Part shown: positions 1-7,639 of the stretch, one piece after another | How positions within the stretch are numbered: position 1 is the stretch's first letter | How the letters are laid out: each line of letters opens with the position of its first letter | Source of the DNA: Streptomyces galbus | GTDB taxonomy: Bacteria > Actinomycetota > Actinomycetes > Streptomycetales > Streptomycetaceae | Assembly: GCF_005280195.1 (NCBI RefSeq) | Contig: NZ_SZPR01000011.1 | Span: forward strand, 325,530 to 389,529 | Direction of reading: 5' to 3' | DNA: 64,000 bases | Notes under the pieces: model-generated | What the model was told of the DNA's origin: nothing | Databases searched by the model: none | What the model saw: only the letters and a program-made list of their open reading frames with translations | Position numbers and translations under genes: made by a program

Positions 1-123
1 GGCGTCATCGTCGGGTCCGCGTTCGTGAAGCGGATGCTGGACGCCCCGGACCACGCGGCCGGCGTCGAGGCGGTGCGCGCCCTCGCGGGCGACCTGGCCC
101 AGGGCGTGCGCGGCCGGGCGTGA
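1..123 (+). CDS. trpA: Tryptophan synthase alpha subunit, C-terminal fragment
   Basis: Only the last 40 codons are inside the window, ending at TGA 121-123. The translated tail starts with the GVIVGSAFVK segment, which matches the phosphate-binding end of the TrpA TIM barrel (G-S-A just before the last helix). TrpA cleaves indole-3-glycerol phosphate to indole and passes it to TrpB. The position immediately upstream of lgt, with one gene between, is the usual actinobacterial arrangement. A strong hairpin 57 bases downstream separates it from the next gene, so this is probably the end of the trp operon. The start and most of the protein lie outside the window. Confidence 0.88.
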   Translation, partial: GVIVGSAFVKRMLDAPDHAAGVEAVRALAGDLAQGVRGRA

Positions 124-180
124 CCCGCTGACCGGCGACGACGCCGGAAGATCCGGTCACTCGAACGGGTGGACCTGGAG

Positions 181-207
181 CCGGGGAGGCGCGCTGCGCC
201 TCCCCGG
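181..207 (+). terminator. Hairpin terminator after trpA
   Basis: A perfect 12-base inverted repeat (CCGGGGAGGCGC / GCGCCTCCCCGG) with a 3-base loop lies between trpA and the next gene. There is no long T-run, as is usual for Streptomyces terminators. It ends only 15 bases before the next start codon, so it could also shape that gene's leader. Confidence 0.75.
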
Positions 208-221
208 TTCGTTTCCGGGGT

Positions 222-1004
222 GTGAGCGAGAAGAATCGTGAGGGAAAGCGCACCGCCCGGCAGCGGCTGGCGGTCGAGCGCGAGAAGCAGAAGGCCTCGG
301 AGCGGCGCCGGCGCACACTGATCGTCGCGGCGAGCGTGGTGTGCGTACTGGGCCTGGCCGCCGTGATCGGCGTCGTCGCGGCGAACGCCGGCAAGGACCA
401 CAAGAGCGAGAGCTCCGGCCCGGTGGTGGCGCCCTCGGGCGCCCAGGGCAAGGACGCCCTCGCGATCCCCGTCGGCAAGGACGGCGCGAAGTCCACGCTC
501 ACCGTGTGGGAGGACTTCCGCTGCCCCGCCTGCAAGGCCTTCGAGACGGCGTACCGCTCGACGATCCACGAGCTGACCGACGCCGGCCGGCTCAAGGTGG
601 AGTACCACCTGGCCACCCTCATCGACGGCAACATGGGCGGCAGCGGCTCGCGCACCGCGGCCAACGCGGGGGCCTGCGCCCAGGACGCGGGCAAGTTCAC
701 CGCGTACCACGACGTGCTCTACGAGAACCAGCCCGTGGAGACCGACGACGCCTACAGCAGCAAGGCCGAGCTCATCGACCTGGCCGGCAAGGTCCCGGGC
801 CTGGTCACCCCGTCGTTCCGCACGTGCGTGGAGGACGGCACCCACGACAGCTGGGTGGCCAAGTCCCAGGCGGCCTTCCGCAGCGGCGGCTTCACCGGCA
901 CGCCGACGGTCCTGCTGAACGGCAAGAACATCTACCAGGACCGCACCATGACGCCCGCCAAGCTGAAGCAACTGGTCGAGCAGGCGGACCGGAACCAGGG
1001 GTAA
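222..1004 (+). CDS. Membrane-anchored DsbA-like thiol oxidoreductase
   Basis: 260 residues. The N-terminus is highly charged (residues 1-31), followed by one membrane segment at about 32-54, so the thioredoxin-fold domain should lie outside the membrane. A CPAC active-site motif at 101-104 (preceded by EDFR) and a late TP segment (FTGTPTVLL), which would supply the cis-proline, place it in the DsbA-like thioredoxin_4 family. These proteins form or isomerise disulfides in exported proteins. The start is GTG; no strong ribosome-binding site precedes it and the terminator hairpin is close, so the exact start is less certain. It lies between trpA and lgt on the same strand, and both it and Lgt act at the cell envelope. 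Substrate is unknown. Confidence 0.85.
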   Translation: MSEKNREGKRTARQRLAVEREKQKASERRRRTLIVAASVVCVLGLAAVIGVVAANAGKDHKSESSGPVVAPSGAQGKDALAIPVGKDGAKSTLTVWEDFRCPACKAFETAYRSTIHELTDAGRLKVEYHLATLIDGNMGGSGSRTAANAGACAQDAGKFTAYHDVLYENQPVETDDAYSSKAELIDLAGKVPGLVTPSFRTCVEDGTHDSWVAKSQAAFRSGGFTGTPTVLLNGKNIYQDRTMTPAKLKQLVEQADRNQG

Positions 1005-1088
1005 GGGGCGTTCTCACCCGCCTGTTATGGACCCGTAGCCGGGCTGCCCGCCCCCCGCCCGGCCCGGCACGGTAGCGTCGACCCTGCC

Positions 1089-2129
1089 ATGGAACTTGCC
1101 TACATTCCCAGCCCGTCGCGCGGGGTCCTGCACCTCGGTCACGTTCCGCTGCGCGGCTACGCCTTCTGCATCATCATCGGCGTCTTCGTCGCCGTCTGGC
1201 TCGGCAACCGGCGCTGGATCGCGCGCGGCGGCCGCGCCGGCACGGTGGCCGACATCGCCGTCTGGGCGGTGCCGTTCGGCCTCGTCGGCGGGCGGCTCTA
1301 CCACGTGATCACGGACTACGAGCTGTACTTCAGCGCGGGCCGCGACTGGGTGGACGCCTTCAAGGTGTGGCAGGGCGGCCTCGGCATCTGGGGCGCGATC
1401 GCGCTCGGCGCGCTGGGCGCGTGGATCGGCGCCCGGCGCCGGGGCATCCCGATGCCCGCCTACGCCGACGCCGTCGCCCCCGGCATCGCGCTGGCGCAGG
1501 CGATCGGCCGCTGGGGCAACTGGTTCAACCAGGAGCTCTACGGGCGCAAGACCGACGTGCCGTGGGCGCTGCACATCACGTCCTCGGCGGACGGGCGGGT
1601 GCCCGGGTACTACCACCCGACGTTCCTGTACGAGTCCCTGTGGTGCGTGGGCGTGGCCCTGCTGGTGATCTGGGCCGACCGGCGGTTCAGGCTGGGGCAC
1701 GGGCGGGCGTTCGCACTGTACGTCGCCGCGTACTGCGTGGGCCGGTTCTGGATCGAGTACCTGCGCGTCGACGACGCCCACCACGTCCTGGGCCTGCGGC
1801 TGAACAACTGGACCGCGCTGGTCGTGTTCCTGCTCGCGGTGACGTACATCGTGGTGTCGGCGAAGAAGCGGCCGGGCCGCGAGGAGGTCGTCGAGCCGGG
1901 CGCCTCCGCCGACGGGACGGCCGCCGACGGAACCTCCGCCGCGGACGGGGCCGACGGGGCGTCCGAGAAGGCGGGCGAGGGCGAGGGCAAGTCCGGCGGG
2001 AGCGACGCCGGGCCCGGCACCGGACCCGCCGACCTGACCAAGACCGACGAGGGGGCGACCCCCGCCGAGGACGGGGCCGGGACCGAGGTCCGGGCCGAGA
2101 CCGGGTCGGCCGGCGGCAAGAAGAGCTGA
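1089..2129 (+). CDS. lgt: Prolipoprotein diacylglyceryl transferase
   Basis: 346 residues. Lgt transfers diacylglycerol from phosphatidylglycerol to the lipobox cysteine of prolipoproteins in the cytoplasmic membrane, the first lipoprotein maturation step. The Lgt signature is present (GRWGNWFNQELYG, residues 140-152), with the essential arginine at 141, and a late HGRAF segment. The region where E. coli Lgt has a functionally important His (HGG) reads WQGG here (94-97), a change I believe is common in actinobacteria. Residues from about 258 onward are a hydrophilic Ala/Gly/Asp/Glu-rich tail absent from short Lgt proteins. ATG 1089 follows a -10-like TAGCGT at 1073-1078, so the leader is very short. 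Two predicted lipoproteins in this window (LivK and the one at 37299) are likely clients. Confidence 0.95.
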   Translation: MELAYIPSPSRGVLHLGHVPLRGYAFCIIIGVFVAVWLGNRRWIARGGRAGTVADIAVWAVPFGLVGGRLYHVITDYELYFSAGRDWVDAFKVWQGGLGIWGAIALGALGAWIGARRRGIPMPAYADAVAPGIALAQAIGRWGNWFNQELYGRKTDVPWALHITSSADGRVPGYYHPTFLYESLWCVGVALLVIWADRRFRLGHGRAFALYVAAYCVGRFWIEYLRVDDAHHVLGLRLNNWTALVVFLLAVTYIVVSAKKRPGREEVVEPGASADGTAADGTSAADGADGASEKAGEGEGKSGGSDAGPGTGPADLTKTDEGATPAEDGAGTEVRAETGSAGGKKS

Positions 2130-2149
2130 CGGCCGGTCCCGCACGGTCC

Positions 2150-2181
2150 CGAGGGCGCCCGGAGTGTTCCGGGCGCCCTCG
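2150..2181. terminator. Bidirectional terminator between lgt and the lyase gene
   Basis: A perfect 13-base stem (CGAGGGCGCCCGG / CCGGGCGCCCTCG) with a 6-base loop sits in the 69-base gap between two convergent genes. It can serve both transcripts. Confidence 0.8.
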
Positions 2182-2198
2182 GTGTGTCCCGGGGTGTC

Positions 2199-3029
2199 TC
2201 ACACGCGGTGGGCCAGGGACAGGGTGCGCCGGGCCGTCGCCACCACCGCCGCGTCGATGAACGTGCCGTTCGGCAGGGCCTGGGCGCCCTGGTGGGCGCG
2301 GGCGGCGCGGAGGATGTGGTGGGCCTCCTCGATCTCCCGCGGGGTGGGCAGGTAGGCCCGTTCGATCACCGGGAGCTGGCGGGGGTGGATGGCCGCGCGG
2401 CCCACGAAGCCGAGGGCCCGGCCGTGGGCGCAGGAGGCCGCGAGGCTCTCCAGGTCCCGGGTGTCGGGGTGGACCGACTGGGGCGGGGCGGGCAGGCCGG
2501 CCGCGCGGGCGGCGACCACGATCCGGGAGCGGCACCAGTCCAGGCCCCGGTCGTCGCGCAGGCCCAGGTCGGCCCGCAGGTCCGCCTCGCCCAGGGAGAT
2601 GCCGCGCAGCGCGGGGTGGGCGCCGGCGACGGCGTGGGCGTGCTCGATGCCGAGGGCGGTCTCCAGCAGGGCGTACAGCGGCGGGGTGTCCGCGTCCGGC
2701 GGGGTCGCCGCGGCCGCGATGTTCCTGACCTGCTGCGGCGAGGTCACCTTGGGCAGGCGCAGGCCCGCCAGGCCGGGGAGGTGGGCCAGCGCCTTCAGGT
2801 CCAGCGGCGCGTGCGGGCCGTCCAGGGCGTTGACGCGGACGTGGACCGGGACGGGCTGCGGGTCGCGCAGCCGTTCCGCGGTGGCCTCGCGGGCGTACTC
2901 CTTGCGGTCGGGGGCGACCGCGTCCTCCAGGTCGATCACGACCACGTCCGCGCCGGAGGCCAGCGCCTTGGTGACCACCCGGGGGCGGTCGCCGGGGACG
3001 TACAGCCAGGTCAGCGGGCACGTCGTCAC
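2199..3029 (-). CDS. CitE-like HpcH/HpaI-family lyase
   Basis: 276 residues. Motifs LYVPGDRP (near residue 9), ADVVVIDLEDAVAPDRK and SLGEADLRADLG fit the CitE-like branch of the HpcH/HpaI TIM-barrel family, which cleaves or forms C-C bonds in acyl-CoA thioesters (malyl-CoA, citramalyl-CoA, citryl-CoA) using Mg2+. The start is GTG, overlapping the stop of the upstream CoA-transferase as GTGA, so translation is likely coupled. A stand-alone CitE-like protein next to a class III CoA-transferase suggests activation of an acid to its CoA ester followed by cleavage. The substrate cannot be told from sequence. This is the last gene of the seven-gene minus-strand operon and is followed by a shared terminator. 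Confidence 0.85.
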   Translation of the reverse strand: MTTCPLTWLYVPGDRPRVVTKALASGADVVVIDLEDAVAPDRKEYAREATAERLRDPQPVPVHVRVNALDGPHAPLDLKALAHLPGLAGLRLPKVTSPQQVRNIAAAATPPDADTPPLYALLETALGIEHAHAVAGAHPALRGISLGEADLRADLGLRDDRGLDWCRSRIVVAARAAGLPAPPQSVHPDTRDLESLAASCAHGRALGFVGRAAIHPRQLPVIERAYLPTPREIEEAHHILRAARAHQGAQALPNGTFIDAAVVATARRTLSLAHRV

Positions 3030-4216
3030 AGGGCGCCCGCTTCCCGCAGGGCCGCGATCTCGGCCGGGGCGAGGCCCAGTTCCGTGAGCACCGCGTCGGT
3101 GTCGGCGCCGTGCGGGCGGCCGGCCCAGCGGATCGCGCCGGGCGTCTCCGAGAGCCGGAACAGGACGTTCTGCATGCGCAGCGGGCCGAGTTCGGGGTCG
3201 TCGACCGTGGTGACCGTGTGCAGGGCCGTGTACTGGGGGTCGGCCAGCACGTCCCGGACGTCCTGCACGGGCGCGATCGCCGCCTCGGCCTTCTCGAAGG
3301 CGGCCAGGACGTCGGTGCGGGTGCGGGCGGCGATCCAGCCGCCGACCGCCGCGTCGAGGACGTCGGCGTGGGCGGCCCGCCCGGCGCCGGTCGCGAACCA
3401 GGGTTCGTCGATCAGCTCCGGGCGGCCGACCAGGCGCATCACGCGTTCCGCGACGGACTGGGCCGACGTCGAGACGGCGACCCAGCAGCCGTCGGCGGTG
3501 CGGTAGGTGTTGCGCGGGGCGTTGTTCGCGGAGCGGTTGCCGGTGCGCTCCTGGACGTAGCCGAGCTGGTCGTACCAGGTCGGGTGCGGGCCGAGGACCG
3601 CGAGGATCGGCTCGATGATCGCCATGTCGACCACCTGGCCCGCGCCGGTGTGCTCGCGGGCGGCCAGGGCCGTCATCACCGCGTAGGCGGTGGCCAGGCC
3701 CGCGATGGAGTCGGCCAGGCCGAACGGCGGCAGGGTCGGGGGCGCGTCCGGTTCGCCGGTGAGCGCGGCGAAGCCGCTCATCGCCTCCGCGAGGGTGCCG
3801 AACCCGGGGCGGTGCGAACTCGGCCCGAACTGGCCGAAGGCGGTGACCCGGGCGAGCACCAGGCGCGGGTTGGCGGCCGACAGCTCCGGCCAGCCCAGGT
3901 CCCACTTCTCCAGGGTGCCGGGGCGGAAGTTCTCCACGACCACGTCGGCCGAGGCGGCGAGGCGCAGCAGGGTGGCGCGGCCGCCGGGGGTGGACAGGTC
4001 CAGTGTCATGGTGCGCTTGTTGCGGCCGAGGACCTTCCACCACAGGCCCACGCCGTCCTTGGCGGGGCCGTGACCGCGGGACGGGTCGGGCCGGGTGGGG
4101 TGCTCGACCTTGACGACCTCGGCACCGAAGTCGCCGAGCAGGGTGGCCGCGAGGGGCCCGGCGAACAGGGTGGCGAGGTCCAGGACGCGCAGTCCGGCCA
4201 GCGGGAGGCGGCTCAT
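3026..4216 (-). CDS. Class III (CaiB/BaiF-type) CoA-transferase
   Basis: 396 residues, the usual length for the family. The N-terminus has the CaiB/BaiF pattern LRVLDLATLFAGPLAATLLG, then FGAEVVKVEHP and NKRTMTLDL. D169, in the segment FGLADSIAGL, is the expected catalytic aspartate that carries the acyl group as an anhydride. These enzymes move CoA between organic acids such as formate/oxalate, carnitine or succinate/malate. ATG 4216 overlaps the stop of the sugar kinase gene (ATGA), and its own stop overlaps the CitE-like start (GTGA). The pair CoA-transferase plus CitE-like lyase is typical of short-chain acid breakdown; the link to the ribose and ADP-ribose genes upstream is unexplained. 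Confidence 0.88.
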   Translation of the reverse strand: MSRLPLAGLRVLDLATLFAGPLAATLLGDFGAEVVKVEHPTRPDPSRGHGPAKDGVGLWWKVLGRNKRTMTLDLSTPGGRATLLRLAASADVVVENFRPGTLEKWDLGWPELSAANPRLVLARVTAFGQFGPSSHRPGFGTLAEAMSGFAALTGEPDAPPTLPPFGLADSIAGLATAYAVMTALAAREHTGAGQVVDMAIIEPILAVLGPHPTWYDQLGYVQERTGNRSANNAPRNTYRTADGCWVAVSTSAQSVAERVMRLVGRPELIDEPWFATGAGRAAHADVLDAAVGGWIAARTRTDVLAAFEKAEAAIAPVQDVRDVLADPQYTALHTVTTVDDPELGPLRMQNVLFRLSETPGAIRWAGRPHGADTDAVLTELGLAPAEIAALREAGAL

Positions 4217-5106
4217 GAGGCGTACCCCGCGTCGATCTCGGAGCGGTGCGGCATGGACGCCGAGGCGCCCGGGCGCTGCACCGACAGGGCGGCTGCCGTC
4301 GCCGCCCAGGCCAGGGCCTCGCGGACCGGGCGTTCCTCGCCGAGCGCCACGGCCAGGGCGCCGACGAACGTGTCGCCCGCGCCCGTGGAGTCCACGGCGG
4401 TGACCCGCGGCGCGGGCACGGCGACGGGCTCCTCGCCGCGGGCCGCGTACAGGACGCCGGACTCGCCGAGCGTGACGACCACCTCCGGGACGACCTCCAG
4501 CAGGGCGATCGCCGCCTGGAGCGGGTCGGTGCGGCCGGTGAGGGTGGTGGCCTCGTGCTCGTTGGGCACCAGCAGGTCGGTGGCGTCGAACAGGTCGGGC
4601 GGGAGCGGCTGGGCCGGGGCGGGGGTGAGGATCGTGCGGACGCCGTGCGCGCGGGCGGTCCGGGCGCCCGCGACGACCGCGGCCAGGGGGATCTCCAACT
4701 GGAGCAGCAGCGCGTCGGCGGAGGCGATCAGGCCCTCGTCGCCGGGGGCGAGCCGCTCCACGGTGCCGTTGGCGCCGGGGACGACGACGATGGAGTTGCC
4801 GCCCTCGTCGTCGACCACGATGTGCGCGGTGCCGGAGGGGCCCTCCACCGTGCGCAGGTGGTCGGTGCTGACGCCGGAGTGCTCCAGCGCGGAGCGCAGC
4901 CGGCCGCCGAAGGCGTCGTCGCCGACGGCGCCGATCAGCGAGACGGTGCCGCCCGCGTGGGCGGCGGCGACGGCCTGGTTGGCGCCCTTGCCGCCGGGGA
5001 CGGTGCGGAACTCCCGCCCGGTGACGGTCTCTCCGCGCAGCGGTGCCTTCTCGACGTACGCCACGAGGTCCATGTTGGTGCTGCCGAGCACGACGATGTC
5101 GGTCAT
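4213..5106 (-). CDS. rbsK: Ribokinase-like PfkB-family sugar kinase
   Basis: 297 residues. PfkB kinases phosphorylate sugars or nucleosides with ATP. Both family signatures are present: PGGKGANQAVAA (about 37-48) and DSTGAGDTFVGAL, in which GAGD is at 242-245 and D245 is the expected catalytic base. N-terminal STNMDLV and the GGKGANQ form are typical of true ribokinases rather than fructokinases or adenosine kinases, so ribose is the likely substrate. ATG overlaps the stop of an ADP-ribosylglycohydrolase gene (ATGA) at 5103-5106. The context suggests it traps ribose released from ADP-ribose or a nucleoside as ribose-5-phosphate. No ribose transporter gene is in the window. Confidence 0.87.
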   Translation of the reverse strand: MTDIVVLGSTNMDLVAYVEKAPLRGETVTGREFRTVPGGKGANQAVAAAHAGGTVSLIGAVGDDAFGGRLRSALEHSGVSTDHLRTVEGPSGTAHIVVDDEGGNSIVVVPGANGTVERLAPGDEGLIASADALLLQLEIPLAAVVAGARTARAHGVRTILTPAPAQPLPPDLFDATDLLVPNEHEATTLTGRTDPLQAAIALLEVVPEVVVTLGESGVLYAARGEEPVAVPAPRVTAVDSTGAGDTFVGALAVALGEERPVREALAWAATAAALSVQRPGASASMPHRSEIDAGYAS

Positions 5107-6464
5107 GGGCGGGAAGCCTCCCGGTGGGTGAGCTGAGCCAGGGTGTCGAGGCCGGTGCCGTCGAACCCGGGCACGGAGGTGGCCAGGCGGTTCTTGAGGG
5201 GGGCCGTCCAGCGGTCGGGCAGGGCGGCGGGGGAGCCGGCGAGCAGCCCGGCCACGCCGCCGGCCGTGGCGCCGTTGGAGTCGGTGTCCCAGCCGCCGGA
5301 CACGGCCCGGCAGACGGAGCCGGTGAAGTCGCCGTCCGCGTGGGTGAGGGCGGCGGCGGTCAGGGCGGTGTTGGGCAGGGCGTGCACCCAGTGGTGGGCG
5401 GGGGAGTAGCGGGCGTGGAGCGCGTCGACGACCGCGTCGAAGTCCTCGTGCCGCTCGGCCAGGTGCACGGCGTCGGTGACGGCCCGCGCGAGGCGGGAGC
5501 GGGGCGGGACGACGGTCAGGCCGGTGCGCAGGCAGGCGTGGACGTCGTGGGTGCCGGTCGCGGCGGCGGCGACGACGGCGGCCATGAACATCGCGGCGTA
5601 GACGCCGTTGGCGGTGTGGGTCAGGACGGCGTCGCGGTGGGCCTGTTCGGCCGCGGCGGCCGGGGCGCCGGGGTTGGTCCAGCCGTGCACGTCGGCGCGG
5701 ATCAGCGCGCCGATCCACTCGCGGAACGGGTTGCGGTGGCGGGCGGTGTGCGGGGGCTCGATGCCGCTGAGCAGGTTGCGGTAGGCGATCCGCTCGGCGG
5801 TGAAGGTGCGGCCGGCGGGGAGTTCGTCCAGCCACAGCCGGGCCACGTCGGCGGTGGTGAAGGACCGGCCGTGGCGCTGGAGCAGCAGCAGGTTCAGCAG
5901 CGGGTAGTCGAGGTCGTCGTCCTCGGGCATCCCGTCGATGTTCTCGGCGAGGGAGGTGGCGGCCGAACGGCGGTTCCAGGGGTGGGCGAGGAGCAGGTCG
6001 GCGGGGACCCCGCGGGCGGTGAAGTACCCGGACAGGGGCCAGTTGCCGGCCGCCCGGGCCAGGGCGCGGATCGCGTCCAGGGGCAGCTTCTCGACGGGCT
6101 TGCCGAGCAGGCAGCCCACGGCCCGGCCGAGCCAGGCCGCCTCGTAGCGGGCCGCATCGGGCACCCGGGCCTCGGCCGGCGCCGGCCAGTCGGGGCACAG
6201 GGACCTGATCCGGCCGAGGTCGGTCGGCTCGTCCTCGTCCAGGGCGCCGGGCAGTTCGGCCAGTTCGTCCAGCAGGTCCTCGGCGAGCAGGCGCAGGTAG
6301 CGCGAGGCCCCGCCGGGGGACGCGCCGGCGGTCCGGGGGGCGTCCGGGCCGCCCGCCGCCTTCCAGCGCGCGGCGATCCGCGACGGTTCGCGGCCGTCCA
6401 GGGCCGCCTGGCGCAGCTCGTGGCCGAGGAGGTCCTCGGGCTGGACCCAGGTCACGCGGAGCAT
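5103..6464 (-). CDS. ADP-ribosylglycohydrolase-family protein 1 (variant active site)
   Basis: 453 residues, longer than the usual 300-370. About 125 N-terminal residues precede the family domain. Domain start is GRAVGCLLGKPVEKL, where the usual GDALG is replaced. The first metal motif reads PEDDDLDY instead of TDDT. The second, GGWDTDSNGATAGG, keeps the D-x-D-[ST] ligands. Similar EDDD-type proteins exist in this family. The family removes ADP-ribose from proteins or DNA, or cleaves related N- or O-glycosidic bonds, using two Mg2+ ions. ATG 6464 lies 13 bases inside the upstream gene. It is the fourth of four paralogues in a row. Substrate unknown; some activity is plausible because the acidic residues persist. 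Confidence 0.8.
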   Translation of the reverse strand: MLRVTWVQPEDLLGHELRQAALDGREPSRIAARWKAAGGPDAPRTAGASPGGASRYLRLLAEDLLDELAELPGALDEDEPTDLGRIRSLCPDWPAPAEARVPDAARYEAAWLGRAVGCLLGKPVEKLPLDAIRALARAAGNWPLSGYFTARGVPADLLLAHPWNRRSAATSLAENIDGMPEDDDLDYPLLNLLLLQRHGRSFTTADVARLWLDELPAGRTFTAERIAYRNLLSGIEPPHTARHRNPFREWIGALIRADVHGWTNPGAPAAAAEQAHRDAVLTHTANGVYAAMFMAAVVAAAATGTHDVHACLRTGLTVVPPRSRLARAVTDAVHLAERHEDFDAVVDALHARYSPAHHWVHALPNTALTAAALTHADGDFTGSVCRAVSGGWDTDSNGATAGGVAGLLAGSPAALPDRWTAPLKNRLATSVPGFDGTGLDTLAQLTHREASRP

Positions 6465-7639
6465 CGGGCGCCTCCCAGCACGGTGAAGGCCGCCTCGTGG
6501 GCGCGGCGCCGCTCGACGTCCCGGGCGAAGACCTCGCGGGCCACCCCGGTGAGGACGCGGGCCGGCTCCGCCAGGTCCAGGTGGCTGGCCTCGGCCACCT
6601 GCTCGGCCCACTCTTCGGGGGCGGGCGAGCCGAGCGCGCCCGCCACCGCGCCGGCCATCGTGGCGATGGAGTCGCAGTCGCGGCCGTAGTTCACGGCGCC
6701 GAGGACCGCTTGCCGGTAGTCGCCGCCGGCGGCCACCACCATGCCCAGGGCGACGGGCAGTTCCTCGATCGCGTGCAGGCGGGACGGCCGCCGGGCGCCC
6801 AGCGAGGGGGCGCGGTAGTCGGGGCCGACCGTGTCGTAGGGGGTCACGGCCTCGCGCAGGGGGCGCAGGGCCGACTCGGTGTCGGTGTGCCGGGCGGCCG
6901 CCTCGCAGACCCGCTCGACCGCGGTGCGCGTGCCGTCCTTCGCCACCGCCAGGCAGGCCCCCACTACCGACTCCGGGGTGGCGCCCGGGGCGCAGGCCGC
7001 CGCGACCGCGGCGGCGAACACCCCGGCCGCCTCCCGGCCGTACGACGACTGGTGGGCGCCCGCGACGTCCAGCGCCTCGGCGTACGCGGCGCGCGGGTGG
7101 GCCGCGTTCACCAGGCCGACCGGTGCCATGTACATCGCCGCACCGCAGTTGACGATGTTGCCGACGCCGGCCTCGCGCGGGTCGACGTGGCCGTAGTGCA
7201 GCCGGGCCACCAGCCACTTCTCCGCGAGGAAGATCCGCTGCAGCGGCAGGGCCTCCGCCTCCAGCTCCGGGATCCAGCGGGGCGTGGTCATCAGGTCGGG
7301 GACCAGGTGGTCGGCGACCGCGTAGGCGTCGAGGTGGTCGCGGACGCGGGCGTAGACCCGGACCAGCGCGTGGGTCATCAAGGTGTCGTCGGTGACGTGT
7401 CCGTCGCCCTTGTGGTACGGCGCGAGGGGGCGGGCGGTGCGCCAGGCGTCGCCGTTCCAGGGGCCGACGACGCCGTGGACGCGGCCGCCGTGGCGTTCGA
7501 GGATCTGGTCGGGGGAGTAGCCCTCGACCGGTCCGCCGAGGGCGTCGCCGACGGCCGCTCCCACCAGTGCGGCGGTGATGCGGTCGTCCAGCGCTACCCC
7601 GGGGATTTCTGCCGGTTTGTTCACCATGGGCAGAATCAT
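6452..7639 (-). CDS. ADP-ribosylglycohydrolase-family protein 2 (complete motifs)
   Basis: 395 residues. All three hallmark motifs are intact: GDALG at about 31-35, TDDT at 83-86, and GRDCDS at 319-324, providing the expected dinuclear Mg2+ ligands. It is therefore the kind of protein that can hydrolyse ADP-ribosyl bonds, like DraG or ARH3. The start is uncertain. ATG 7639 overlaps the upstream stop as ATGA, fitting the rest of the operon, but the purine-rich GAGGGG lies too close to it. ATG 7627 has that element 12 bases ahead. Between residues 90 and 130 there is a charged insert (TTPRWIPELEAEALPLQ) not seen in the other three paralogues. Confidence 0.86.
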   Translation of the reverse strand: MILPMVNKPAEIPGVALDDRITAALVGAAVGDALGGPVEGYSPDQILERHGGRVHGVVGPWNGDAWRTARPLAPYHKGDGHVTDDTLMTHALVRVYARVRDHLDAYAVADHLVPDLMTTPRWIPELEAEALPLQRIFLAEKWLVARLHYGHVDPREAGVGNIVNCGAAMYMAPVGLVNAAHPRAAYAEALDVAGAHQSSYGREAAGVFAAAVAAACAPGATPESVVGACLAVAKDGTRTAVERVCEAAARHTDTESALRPLREAVTPYDTVGPDYRAPSLGARRPSRLHAIEELPVALGMVVAAGGDYRQAVLGAVNYGRDCDSIATMAGAVAGALGSPAPEEWAEQVAEASHLDLAEPARVLTGVAREVFARDVERRRAHEAAFTVLGGARCSA

